Origin: Ascochyta rabiei
Lineage: Eukaryota; Ascomycota; Dothideomycetes; Pleosporales; Didymellaceae
Reading direction: 5' to 3'
NCBI RefSeq assembly: GCF_004011695.2
Contig: NC_082416.1
Coordinates: forward strand, 930,001-994,000
Length of the DNA: 64,000 bases
Below, piece by piece: positions 45,002 to 56,222 of this stretch. The notes beneath the pieces are model-generated. The model had not been told where the DNA came from and ran no database searches. It saw only the letters and a program-made list of their open reading frames with translations. The translations under genes and the position numbers were made by a program. Every line of letters begins with the position of its first letter. Within the stretch, counting starts at the first letter, position 1.

Positions 45002-48000
45002 TACAAACTCTAGCAGCAGCTATTCTTATCCTACTTAAATATTACTCTTAGATCTAACTTACGCCTATAATTCTAGCCTATAAGACCTGTCCTACTCCTC
45101 TATTAACACTATAACCTACACCTGCGTATAGTACAAACTAACCTTATTAGCCTATCCTACACATCTAACCTTATACCTGTTACTGTTCTTAGGGCCTATA
45201 GGCGTATAACTAGTGTCTGTTAGAAGATTATAAGCACAGATAAACTAGATATAGTTAAAAGTAACCTAAGTCCTGTCTAAAGTCCTCTAGACCCTGTTGT
45301 ACTTAACAGGCTAACCTAGGTCCTATCTAAAGTCCTCTAAAAGCTGTTATACTTACTAGGCACTAAGTCTACTATTAGTAGTAAGAAGGACTTACTCTAG
45401 TCTGCTAAGTAAGAGAGACACTAACTTCTATATAAAATTAATTATGTCTATCTCCTAAGACTTAACCTAAATAGTAGAGTTATTATGCTAATTATAACCC
45501 TTATATACAACTATAGCATACTCCTATAGGTTAATATTATTAATATTAATAAAGCTAGTATCCTTAGTATTATTAATAACAGGTATATCTCTAATAGCAG
45601 ATTAATAGATGTACTTAGCGTTAAACTAATCTACTTATACTTCTAGTTTATGCATACCCTTAGCACAGATGTCTAGAGATGCGTATATAGGTAACCTAGG
45701 AAGTTAATTACTACTCTATTTAGTAGACTATCTGTAAAAGTATAATATCTATACTAATAGGAATATATCTTTAACTACAGATAAAGAGGTGTAGGCCCTA
45801 AACGCTTACTTGCTAAACTATCTCTTAATATAATTACGTACTAACTAAACATAGGTGTTATAAAGAGTAGTCTGCTTAAACACTACCTTAATATTATAAG
45901 TAGAGTTCTTGTTGTTCTGTAGGTTAATCTTGCAAGCACAGTTAAGGTGCTTAAGTAACAAGTTAATAGGCTTAAAAGAGTTACTAAAGCCACACTAATT
46001 AACTAAGCTAGATATAAGGATTATATGCTAAAGCACGTCTATATTAGCAGGTAAGAGCAGCTACTAATAGTACAGCATCTTACGCCTGTAGTTACTCTAG
46101 CTAGCCCTAAAGAACATAATTATAAGCAGGTTAACTACATGTTAGAGGATGCTAATATTGCTATACTTTACTGCGCGCTACGCTGGCAAAAGGGTAGGGG
46201 GTACCCTGGGGTTGGGTAGGGGTTGGGTACGGTCTGCACGGACCAGGGGTAGGGGTAGGGTAGAGGTAGGGTCCACATAGGGTAGGGGTAGGGTAGGGTC
46301 TACACGGATGTTAGGTAGGGGTAGGGTAGGGGTACCTCTAGCGTAGGGTAGGGGTAGGGTACAGTCCGCACGGACCAGAGGTAGGGGTAGGGTAGGGTAG
46401 AGTTTAGGGTAGGGTCTGTAGGGAAGAGGTAGGCCTAAGTAGGGCCCGTAGGTGTCAGCGTCCAACTCTTTAACTAAAGCAGTTATTGTAAAACTTTGTA
46501 CTACAGAAATATAGAATAAAACAAGCGCTTTTACACGGTCTATATACTGTAAGATTCTGATTAAAACTAGTATAGCTAGAGCAGTTCTTACGTAGGCCTA
46601 CACTGTAACAACCTAGGACTTACACAACAACTGCTGTAACTCTATTAGTTTTAATTAGAATTTTACAGAATATGGACTGTTTAAAAGCGCTTGTTTTGCT
46701 CTACATTTCTGTAGTACAAGGTTTTGCAATAACTGCTTTAGTTAAAGAGTTGGACGCTGACACCTACCCTACCTAACCCCTACCTAACCCCTACCTAACC
46801 CCTACCCATACCCTATGTAGACCCTACCCTACCCCTACCTGTACCCCATATGGACCCTACCCTACCCCTACCCTCTTAGCATAGAATTAGCGTAGGTAGG
46901 GGTAGGGTAGGGTAGGGGTACATCACGTGATGTACCCTACCCCTACCCAACCCCTACCCTTTTACCACCGTACTGCGCGCTGTACTGTTAAGAATAACTT
47001 AGTCTCTTATAGGAACTAACACATAGTAACAAAGTTAACATTAGTAGTATTTTTTACCTAAGTTAATCTAGCAAATGCAGTGTTCTAGACGTCCTTAACT
47101 AACTCTAAGAACTAGGTAGCTATAAGCTTCTAGATGGCAGTATAGAGGTCCTCCTTCTAGCTGTAGATATTAACGTTAATGTTAAGGCACCTAGCTTGTT
47201 ATATAGCACTGTAGAACAACGTAGTTATATAGGTAGTAAATCCCTATGCAATAATAGGCTCTATAAGATAGTACTTTACGTTCTCTTTACTATTCTATAA
47301 CCTGTTCTATAGCAAAGCATTACTATACACTGTGTAAATATTTAACTCCTCTACTACTACTATGCTGTAAGTGCGTATAATAGTGTATAGCAGATTTATC
47401 TAGATATAGAACTACACAGAGACCCTAAGGATCTACTCTTAATAGTTGTAATCCTGCTAAGTATACTGTTGTTTGTTTTATACGCTTTAGATATAATATA
47501 CTATAAGCTAGTTACTATATATAAGAAACAGCTAGTTTATAAAATTACTTCTTAGTGTAATGTTATTGTCTTTAGTTAGCCCTAGCTGTTTAAGGAAGAT
47601 GCTATTATAGACCTAGTATATCCCTTTAATAGTTCCTTTATTTACTATAATACTAGCAAATTGCTAGAACTAAGTCTTTAATAGCAGTAGTAGACTCTAT
47701 AGTAGAAAGGATAGTAGTATGTCCTTGTAGTCCTTAAACACCTTAAGAATAGCAGAACTATATAGGCGCTAGACAGCCTTAAAGATAAAGAACATTAAGA
47801 TATTATAAGTAAAGCTGTTACTAGTATAGAGACCTAGGCTAGTAATAATGTTATTAAACTCTAGTAGTATAGACTAGTTGTGCATATCCTAGGTTAGGCT
47901 ACTTACTAGTAGTTAGTTACATATAACCTATATAGTGTTAGTAAAGAAATAAAACTCTATAGTATAGCTAACCTGCTTATAGCGCTTATAATTAGTAAAG

Positions 48001-48130
48001 TTAATATTATTATAAATAGTAACAGCTTATTAGTTTAAAGCCTAGGCCTAGAGGAGCTTCTAGTATAGAATTAGCCTAAATATTTAGTTATATAGACTAG
48101 ACTACTGTTAGTAGATATATAAGATAGACT
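45002..48130 (+). pseudogene. Long RIP-degraded reading frame of unknown function in the outer element
   Basis: A single frame (codon start remainder 2) can be read from about 45,002 to 46,179. After removal of the foldback element plus one target copy (802 bp) it continues in the matching frame (remainder 0) to about 48,130. Stops are TAG or TAA at positions compatible with former CAG/CAA/TGG. Conspicuous blocks are RGVGPKRLLAKLSLNIITY, EHNYKQVNYMLEDANIAIL, LDGSIEVLL, a Leu-rich hydrophobic stretch, and SKEIKLYSIANLLIALIISK. I do not recognise the family. With the helicase relic it is one of the two coding units of the outer element, and its length (over 750 codons) suggests a real protein. 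No catalytic motif is evident. Confidence 0.5.
46180..46971. mobile_element. G-rich foldback/MITE-like element with 10-bp TSD
   Basis: 792 bp flanked by ACTGCGCGCT at 46,170-46,179 and 46,972-46,981. The termini are inverted: ACGCTGGCAAAAGGGTAGGG left, ACGGTGGTAAAAGGGTAGGG right. Outer parts are arrays of GGGTAGGG/GGGGTAGGG (G-rich at the left, C-rich at the right). The centre is a long near-perfect inverted repeat (arms about 46,444-46,590 and 46,600-46,765). A TSD of this length fits MULE-like elements. No protein is encoded. Confidence 0.8.
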
Positions 48131-49493
48131 CTAGCAAACTCTAGCAGTAAGATAGACTTAAGTAAACTCTAGTAAACTCTAGTAGACTTATATAGGCCTT
48201 TTAGATAAAAACAGGCTTATATATGTCTCTCTAACTCTAGCAGACTTATACAGGTATAGCCTAGGAAAGTAAGATAACATACCTTAGTATATTCTTTAAG
48301 CTTTTTTATCTACTTAAGTCTAGTATAGTATAAGTAATATAACCCTAATCTATACAGCATCTAAACTACACACTATAGTACTTCTAACCCCTAAAGATAT
48401 AGATCTATAATAGTTAGTATTATGTCTAATTCTTGTCTTATATAAAAGAAGTATACTATACTAGTAATAGAGACTAATTATTTATTAACTGTAATATAGT
48501 CTTTAGCAGCAGCGTATAAGGGTTAGTAGGCGTAATAGTTTACTATTAGAACCTACAATATGCTGTACTACTAAGAAGTATAAGTCTTAATAGTCTAAAT
48601 AGCAGTAGCGTAGTTAATTTAATTAGGTGTAGTGTCTAAAAACCTAAATTTGCTAAATAGCTTTCTTATAATTAGGTGCTCTAGTTCTAACCTAATACTG
48701 TCTGCAAACCTTATATTATTACCTAGAACATCCTTCTTTCTAAAGTGTTTAATTATATAATTAAGGATATTATACTACTAGGTATATAATTAGTACTTAG
48801 TATAGCACACCTTAATAGTCTATTAATACTCTATTAAACTAACCTAGACCTTTAGAAAGTTATTAAATAACTAGCTAATGCTTTATAACGTCTAAAGGAT
48901 CCTTTTTAACTTTGTCTTTATTCTAATATATCTACGTTGTCTTAGTATACTAGCGTTAGCTCTATTATTACTATCTAATAAAGAATTAGAGCTGTCCTAA
49001 GGCGTAAGTTTAGTAGAATTATTAAGTTATAGGGTTAGTAATAATATAGACTTACTAGTAGGGCTATACTAAGGTAAAAATATGTTAGTTAGTACGTTAG
49101 AAAGTAGGCTAGTAGGTAGTATCTTAATATGTAGTAACAGCTAAGGACGTATAGCTAGGTTTTCTAAGTTATATATAAATAATATCTTAGGGTCTTAAAA
49201 CTAATTTATGTATAAAACTAATATAATTTAATAGTATTAGTAGTAATAACTATAGGGTAAAAGATTGCTACTTACACTCTATAAACGCAAAATTACATCC
49301 TATACATTACTAAACTAAAAACTCTTAGACACTCTATAGAGCTTTGCCCTACTCTGCCTCTACGTCCTCTAATTAGCTGCTAGAGTTTGCGTAACTTTGC
49401 TAGACCTTGCTAGAGTTAGCGTAACTTTGCTAGAGTTTATTAGAGCTAGGTTAGACGCTAAGAAGCTCTGTAGGGCGGATGTGGATGAGATAA
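48131..49493. other. Right terminal region of the outer element
   Basis: AT-rich non-coding sequence with dispersed AACTCTAGCA motifs (48,130-48,240) and inverted subterminal copies (49,398-49,450), ending in the right TIR. No coding relic was assigned between 48.2 and 49.3 kb. Confidence 0.4.
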
Positions 49494-49501
49494 CGTATTC
49501 A
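49494..49501 (+). repeat. Right 8-bp target-site duplication (CGTATTCA)
   Basis: Same as 22,408-22,415. It is directly preceded by ATGAGATAA, the inverted copy of the left terminus. Confidence 0.85.
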
Positions 49502-49647
49502 TTGGCTACAGCGTCTGCAAGTCGATAGCCTGGCTGTGGGTAAATCCTCCCCGATCTCGGAAGATGTCTCTACCCACTTGGCGGGGGGACATTGCAAAAA
49601 CAACGTGAAGCATCCAGTGCGCGACGACTGCGTTGAGTACTTTGTTG

Positions 49648-49663
49648 GGGTGAGCCTTTACCC
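49648..49663 (+). promoter_or_regulatory. Candidate quinate-regulator palindrome (dehydrogenase side)
   Basis: GGGTGAGCCTTTACCC lies about 210 bp before the quinate dehydrogenase ATG. It is an imperfect 16-bp palindrome close to the QA-1F/QutA consensus (about 13 of 16 positions) and shares a 13-bp core with the permease-side site. Confidence 0.35.
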
Positions 49664-49873
49664 GTAGCTGTCAGCCCTCCTCCAAACCTCTCCACAGCAC
49701 TCCACAAAGCGTGTGTCTCCGTTGGAAAGGGATTCCGTTAGATTGTAGAGCAAGAGCCTTAATATAGCCAGCGTCTGGTCAGGACTTGCTCCGTCCCTCT
49801 GTCACTCTCCCCGTGAAGAGCTCTGTCTACCATTGGAACCCGTCCACCACGACCATTCGTCATCACTGAAACC

Positions 49874-50893
49874 ATGACAATGTCCACGGCAACGACAGCC
49901 ACAACGCAGCAGACGGCGGTGCCAGACACCTCAAGTGTTGAGCGTCATGGATACCTGTTCGGCTACCCTATCGCACACTCCATGTCGCCGTTATTTCACA
50001 ACACCGTATATGCAGACCTTGGCCTGAACTGGAACCAGTTCTATCTAGAGTCGACAGACATGGAGCTGTTCCTAAGAGTCAGGCAGGACCCAAAGTTCTA
50101 CGGTACGTGTTGAGGTCTTGCAACGCCTCGACGTTCAACACTGATTGACCTCGTAGGCGCGTCGGTGACTATGCCACACAAGATGGCAATTCTTCCACAC
50201 CTGGACGAGATCACAGAAGAGGGCAGGGAGGTCGGTGCGGTAAACACACTCTTCCTCAAGGAGGATCCCACAACTGGAAAACGGATATTCTGCGGCACCA
50301 ACACCGATGTTGTCGGCGTACGAGATGCTTTCGTCTGCAACGTCAAGGATGCCGCGGCAAGCTATGAAAACCGGCCAGCCATGGTGGTGGGAGGCGGTGG
50401 TGCGGCCCGGAGCGCAGTCTACGCGCTAAGAAAGTGGATGAAGGCTAGCAGGATTTACCTTGTCAATCGCGACCGCAACGAGGTCAAGGCAGTCATTGAC
50501 GAATGCACAGCGAGGGGATTCGGCGACTCGCTTATCGACGTATCGACCGCTGCGCAAGCCGAACAACTCGAGGGGGTTGGTGCAATCGTGGCATGCGTGC
50601 CAGACTTCCCACCCAAGACAGCCGAGGAGAAGGAGGCAAGAGCCGTGCTCGAGACCTTCCTGAACAAGCCACACAAGGGTGCGATCCTAGAGATGTGCTA
50701 CCATCCCTCGCCATGGACGGAAATCGCCGGCATCAGTGAAAAGGCTGGGTGGCAGCTCATCCTGGGCACGGAAGCTATGATTTACCAGGGCCTGGAGCAG
50801 GACAGGTACTGGACAGGCAAGTCGGTATCTGAGCTGCCCAAGGCAAAGGTCCAGGCGGTCATCGCGGCCAAGCTGGCTGAGGCACGACACTAG
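49874..50893 (+). CDS. qutB: Quinate dehydrogenase (shikimate/quinate dehydrogenase family, QutB/Qa-3)
   Basis: Exons 49874-50102 and 50157-50893 give 321 residues. The enzyme oxidises quinate to 3-dehydroquinate with NAD+, the first step of quinate catabolism towards protocatechuate. Substrate-site motifs: [14 protein letters not shown], then GASVTMPHK, with catalytic Lys at about residue 85 completed across the intron, and GTNTD with catalytic Asp at about 127. The Rossmann part has [16 protein letters not shown] and LVNRD. The lack of the NRTxxR NADP motif favours NAD use and thus quinate over biosynthetic shikimate dehydrogenase, which in fungi is part of the AROM pentafunctional enzyme. 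It pairs with the permease at 20,212, although the rest of the quinate cluster is not in this window. Confidence 0.9.
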
Positions 50894-51732
50894 CGGCTGT
50901 GTATAAAAGTAACTTCTCGTTCTGCTTCTTTCGGAACTTCATAGACGTATCTCATGCTGTAACTAACGCCGAATCATGCTGTGCCACCAGCCGCACCTTT
51001 ACAGCGCGACAGTCGCTGGCTGGGGCCTTCGCACTCCAGGCCAGGAACGAACTGTACATCAAGACTACGACTGCCGTTTGCAGGCGCTGGCGCGCTTGGT
51101 TGGTCTTCCTGCAAGCCAGGGGCGCTGCAACACATGTCACTCACATCAACGTGGGCTTGACGAACGCAGCCGGGCCGTCAAACGGCGATCCGGATGTGGG
51201 TAATTATTCCGAGTCGCGTTCGGTTAGTCAGATTTCGATTAGTCAGACAGGGCTTGGGCGCGGCACGCGTGTTGGCTGGGAGCGTATCCGGTGCGTCCAT
51301 GTGGATGGGTGGATGGGTCAAGCTGTCGCCACATCAAGCGGTCCTCACTCACGGACGGGTAGCATCCATCTCCGCTGCGCGCGATCTAAAACCTAGGCCC
51401 TAAAACCTAAAACCTAAACCCACCGGACAAGACGCTTCTGCCGGGTCATATCAACTTGCCGTTCCGTCCATGCCAGGAAGCTAGGTCAGAACGGCCCAAG
51501 CATGCAAATCATAGATCTTAGGTGCGAGGACAGTGGCGATCTAGCCTCGCCCTGTCTGGACCTGGACCTGCAGAGCGCTGCGGGGCGAAAATAATCGCAG
51601 ACTGTGGAGCGCAGACGTCGCGCAGCTGCTCGACATCTTCTACGCCCTCGTGCTTCCGTGAGTTCGGTGACAACTCCTGCAGAGCGTGGAGCCTGAGGTG
51701 GTTGCCGCCTGTTCCACCCCGCACTTGTCGAC
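50894..51732. other. Intergenic region
   Basis: About 840 bp. Near 51,390-51,420 is a short run of CCTAAAA units. Open frames here have no recognisable domain and are not called. Confidence 0.5.
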
Positions 51733-54700
51733 ATGAGTCGACCGGCGTCGCGCATCAAGCCCGTCTCGGAGAAGAAGAGAGAACGGGAAGTGCTTCAGTA
51801 TGTTTCTGCCTACCGCGACCTACCGCAGCTCGACGAGCTGGGCCCTGAGCCAGAATCGTGCTCCCTGCCTCCTAGTTACCATGCGCAGCCCTCTTCAGAC
51901 TCGGCCCTCACTGCGCTGGTCCAGCTTGCAGCCCTGCGCATGGGCGCGCAGCGTGCCTTGGTCTCGCTGATAGACGACACGCATCAGCATGTCCTGGCCG
52001 AGGCGACGCCTCGCTCCTCACTGCGCGCAGTCGCCGAGGGCAAAGCAGATGCACCCAACCCTCTGTGGCTCGGGAGCGTCAGCATCCCACGAAGTTGGGG
52101 TGTATGTGAGCAGGTCCTGGAATTCATCCCTGCAACACTCGCCGCCGCAGAGGCAACGTCGGTCGTCGTCAACAAAGATCTCCACGACAGCGAAAGACAC
52201 GCAAGTCGCACCTACGTCCGCCATGGCCCACGTCTACGTTTCTATGCTGGAGCAGCACTCGTGAATCCAAGAGGCGCCGTCATTGGCGCCCTTTGCGTCT
52301 TGGACGATGAACCGCGACCTTCGGGCGTCGCTGACCAAGACGTGAGATACCTCGAGGACCTTTCGGCCGCTGTTGTTGAGTACTTGGGCACGTATACCGT
52401 GAGAGACCGATTCAAGCGCGGTGAGAAGCTCACTCGAGGCCTCATTTCCTTTGCAGAAGGCGCATCTGCTCTACTGCCACTCGCCAGCATCGACCAGCTC
52501 GATCCAGACGATCCAGAAGATTCACACTCGTCCTCTGCGGCAACATCAACAACATCAACGACAGGGTCCGATGCTGACTCACACACTGCGCACGATACTT
52601 CGGCGGAAAAGCATCCTCCATCACAGGCCCACGAATCGAATCGCTCTTTAACACAACCATCACAGGCCGACTCCCAGGAATCTGGCCAGGGCTCTTCGCG
52701 GCCAAACCTACAGCGCTTCTCCACTGGCTCGGATACTGTACGAGCCGGTTCTACTCGCAACACATCGTTACGAGCGCTGCAGGATACTATTCTGCCTACG
52801 AACGCAAAATCAATGTTCGCACGAGCGGCGAATGTCATGCTGGCATCCAGTAGCCTAGACGGAGTCCTGATTCTTGATGCATCTATCGCAGCAACTGGGC
52901 ATCGCCAGCATCCGGCAGCCCCGGAGCGCGAACGTACAAATGGGAGCCTTTCAGATGCTACCGAATCCGCCGGAGCTCATTCAAAGTCGGAGTCAAGCGA
53001 GGAAAGCAGCAACAACAGCAGCAACAACATGAGCGCAGGTTCGTCTTCATCGAAAAAGTGTCAAGTTCTTGGAGCTGCGCCATCTAGACCGGTTATAAAC
53101 CCAGATGGCACACCGGGAGTTGGGTCTCTTACCGAGAATAGCCTCGCCCGATTGTTGCGCGAATACCCTCATGGAAAGGTGTTCAACTACACAACCATGG
53201 GTGTTTCCATGTCTTCGACAGATGACTCGTCTTCGAACAGGAGCTCACGCGAAGAACTGTTGCCCAGTAGAGATGACACACGTCCCACAGCGAGCCGCAG
53301 ACACGATCGTGCATCTAGAAGTTCGAAAGCTATATCTGAATTACTTGTAGGCGCACGAAGCGTGGCCTTTGTGCCTTTCTGGGACTATGAAAGATCGCGT
53401 TGGTTCGCTGGATGTCTCTGTTGGACTAACAACGCAGATCGGCTGCTCTCAGTGTCCGTGGACCTGGCCTACTTCACCATTTTCAGCCACTCAATCATGC
53501 GAGAATTGTCACGACTGGACGCCGTTGCACTGAATCAACAGAAAACTACTTTTGTGGCTTCTATCTCGCACGAACTTCGCTCGCCTTTGCACGGCATACT
53601 GGGGACGTTGGAGTTCATCAAGGACACTCCACTGGACACTTTTCAGACCAGCATGTTGAATTCACTGAATTCATGTGGCCAAACTCTTCTCGATACGATC
53701 AATCACGTCATGGATCACTCCAAGATGAGTGAGACAACGAAGAATGTTTCCACAAGACGACTCAAGAATACAAAAACCGTGCGACTGTCATCCAAACCTC
53801 TCAAAACACGACGTCTGCGAGATCCAGCATTTGATCTGGGCATAGCCACCGAAGAAGTTGTGGAAGCTGTCTTTGCTGGATCCTCGTACCTCCCAATCAT
53901 GAGTTCAAAGAACGCACCTTTATCTCCAACAGAATCAGCATCTGCTCCCAGTCATACCGAGCAAGCCGACGTCACAGCGAAACGCAAGACTTGCTACATC
54001 GTACTGGATATTGCACCTGAACAGGACTGGGTGTATTGCTTCCCTGTAGGCTCTTGGAAGAGAGCAGTTATGAAGTATAAACTGCTGCCAGAATCTATTC
54101 TTTTCACATGTACTGACCTCATCGCAGCCTTTTCGGCAATGCCATCAAATACACAGCCACCGGGCATGTGACCATTTCGCTCCGTGCTACAGATGTTGCC
54201 AGAAGTACTGGCTCTGCGACAACAATTACGTTTACTGTCACGGACACAGGAACTGGCATGAGCCCTGCTTTCCTCGCAAATAAGGCATTCCAGCCATTTT
54301 CACAGGAAAACCCACACAGTTCGGGAATTGGTCTAGGACTTAGCATTGTCCGGCAGATTATCGAGACCCACGGTGGCAAAATCGAAATCACTAGCGATCA
54401 TTCCTCGGGCACCCACATTACTGTTAAACTCTCTTTGGTTAAACCGGAGGCGGCAAAGGCTGCTCTGCCTCAACGAGACGAATACATCTCGTGGTTGCCG
54501 CGCTTGAAAGGCCGCAAGGTCTGTATATTGTGCCGGCCCGAAACCAATCAGGACATTGTAGATGAGCCACAAAACGCCGAGGGTCTTTCTAAACTCACTC
54601 ATGCTTTGACCACAACACTGGCCGATCACTTGAAGATGGATGTTGCGCAAACAACAAAGTGGGAAGGTAACGATGCTGATATCGTCATTTGCCCAGAGCC

Positions 54701-55812
54701 ATCATTCGATTATCTCGCCTCTGTCAGGCATCAAAGGGTCAACGTCAAAGCCTCAAAAGCAGCAGTAACTATTTTTGTTGCGCTGGACGCACTTGAAGCG
54801 TCGACCCTTCGTTCAGATGTTCGTGTTAAGAACAAGGAATCGGTAGTGGAAATCATGACCCAGCCGTTAGTCGAGCCTTCACTCAGTGTTACCTGTCTTT
54901 CGCTTACCACTAGTCAGACTCGGACCCTACAAGCTAGCTTATGTGCTGAATAAATGTCTCGACCGATTCGAACATCCGGACGAGAACGTACAACCAGCTT
55001 CCAATCCCTCTCCTGTTTCCACGCCTAATTATCCACAGCCAACACACACCGAACAGCAGACAACCATCTCCCCCCGTCTGGTAGAGATGCCACCACTCCT
55101 GGGACAGCCTCACTGGGCCGAGACAGACTTCTCACAGTCCTCATCAGTACCAGCGGATTCCTCAAATAGTCCAACACCAACTATCCGAACACCGCTTATC
55201 GAACAACGTACGCTTCCAATCCGCCCAAAACTTACTATACCAAGCAGGTCAAGCAGCAACTCATCTAGAGTCCTTATCACAGACGATAATGCAATCAATC
55301 GAAGGGTCAGCATACCGCTACTAATGCGCTAGCTTAACGTCCTGCTAACAATTGCACTACAGCTTCTTATAGCTTTTACGAAGAAGTACAATCTTGAATA
55401 CACAGAAGCTGAAAACGGCCTCGAAGCACTGCGCGCATATCAGTCAGCCCAGGTGCAGTTCGACGTCATTCTGATGGGTGAGTTGCAATTCTGGTTGAAA
55501 TTGATATATTGTCTCTAACCAGATCTTGCAGATATGTCAATGCCGGTCATGGACGGCATGTCAGCCACACGAGCCATACGACAATACGAACAAGAGTACA
55601 ATGTTCCGCGCTGTTGCATCATCGCGCTTACAGGCTTGGCGTCTGCGAGCGCGAAGCTAGAGGCTTGGAACTCTGGCATTGATCACTTCATGACGAAGCC
55701 CGTCAATTTCAAAGCTCTTGAGAGGTTTCTCAAGAAAGAGGAAGCGAGGCGCGAGGAAGCTGCGAACACGCGTTCAACTTCTGCCCCGGCCGCGATTCCA
55801 TACGAGGATTAG
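51733..55812 (+). CDS. Hybrid histidine kinase (GAF - HisKA - HATPase - receiver)
   Basis: Five exons, 51733-54074, 54128-54865, 54918-55305, 55363-55477 and 55532-55812, encode 1,287 residues. Residues about 50-220 form a GAF-like sensor (ALVQLAALRMGAQRALVSLIDD, GAALVNPRGAVIGALCVLDDEPR). A Ser-rich linker follows. The dimerisation/phosphoacceptor helix is TTFVASISHELRSPLHGILG (His613). The ATP-binding domain has GNAIKYT (formed across intron 1), DTGTGMSPAF and GIGLGLSIV. The C-terminal receiver has VLITDDNAINRR and ILMDMSMPVMDG (phospho-Asp about 1195, completed across intron 4), with FMTKPV. Such soluble hybrid kinases signal through Ypd1 to Skn7/Ssk1. Which fungal HHK class it belongs to is not decided here. 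The third intron has a weak GTCAGC donor. Confidence 0.92.
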
Positions 55813-56222
55813 ACAAAACGTCCCATGTGCGGAGGGTTTACATCAACCCCACAACGTTACCCTGTAGGCGTGTCGATATCGTCAAGTAAAACACTGGATT
55901 CTGAGATACACTACCTAAGAAACAATGTCTAGGAAGACGTGGTGCGAAGTAGCGACAGCGGTCGCCTGGCCGGGGACGGGTAGAACATATCGCGTCATCA
56001 ACCTATCCGCTGGGCTGGAGATGGCGATACCTGCAAGAGAATTGCTCTTGAGAGGCTGCATTTGATTGACCCTGGCTGGTATCGTTCACTATGATTAACT
56101 CGTAGCACCTCAGCACACGAAACGATGGTGCTTTCTACTTTACAGAAGACCTTAATTGATGGTTTTTTCTCATCAAGTTGTTTGCCAACGGTCTGTTTAC
56201 CTCTTGTTAGAGGGCTTTTGCA
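55813..56222. other. Convergent intergenic region
   Basis: About 400 bp between the histidine kinase and the bZIP gene. Nothing recognised. Confidence 0.5.

Larger units (their letters stand above)
22416..49493. mobile_element. 27-kb AT-rich insertion: large TIR element with nested transposons
   Basis: The whole RIP-mutated island is bounded by inverted termini. The left starts TTATCTCATTAATCCG and the right, reverse-complemented, starts TTATCTCATCCACATCCG. The 8-bp direct repeat CGTATTCA lies outside both. Both ends also carry inverted subterminal copies of CTCTAGCAAA. Taking out the inner LTR element (27,931-44,491 plus one 5-bp TSD) and the foldback element leaves about 9.7 kb. That holds two long plus-strand coding relics, a RecQ-type helicase and an unknown protein. 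No classical DDE transposase was recognised, so the superfamily is undecided. Eight-bp duplications occur in hAT and a few other groups. Confidence 0.75.

Noticed and set aside
46178..46465. A 95-codon Pro/Leu-rich open frame on the minus strand
   Set aside because: It is the translation of the GGGTAGGG arrays in the foldback element; simple repeats stay open by chance.
22416..49493. A Starship-type giant element
   Set aside because: No tyrosine-recombinase captain is visible at either end, and the 8-bp TSD with TIRs does not fit the usual Starship borders. I cannot fully exclude a very decayed captain.
22416..49493. Subtelomeric region because of the RecQ helicase and GGGTAGGG arrays
   Set aside because: Ordinary housekeeping genes lie on both sides and the arrays belong to a small TSD-flanked element, so this is an internal locus.
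50899..51396. A 165-codon plus-strand frame between quinate dehydrogenase and the histidine kinase
   Set aside because: No motifs; probably 3' UTR and promoter sequence.
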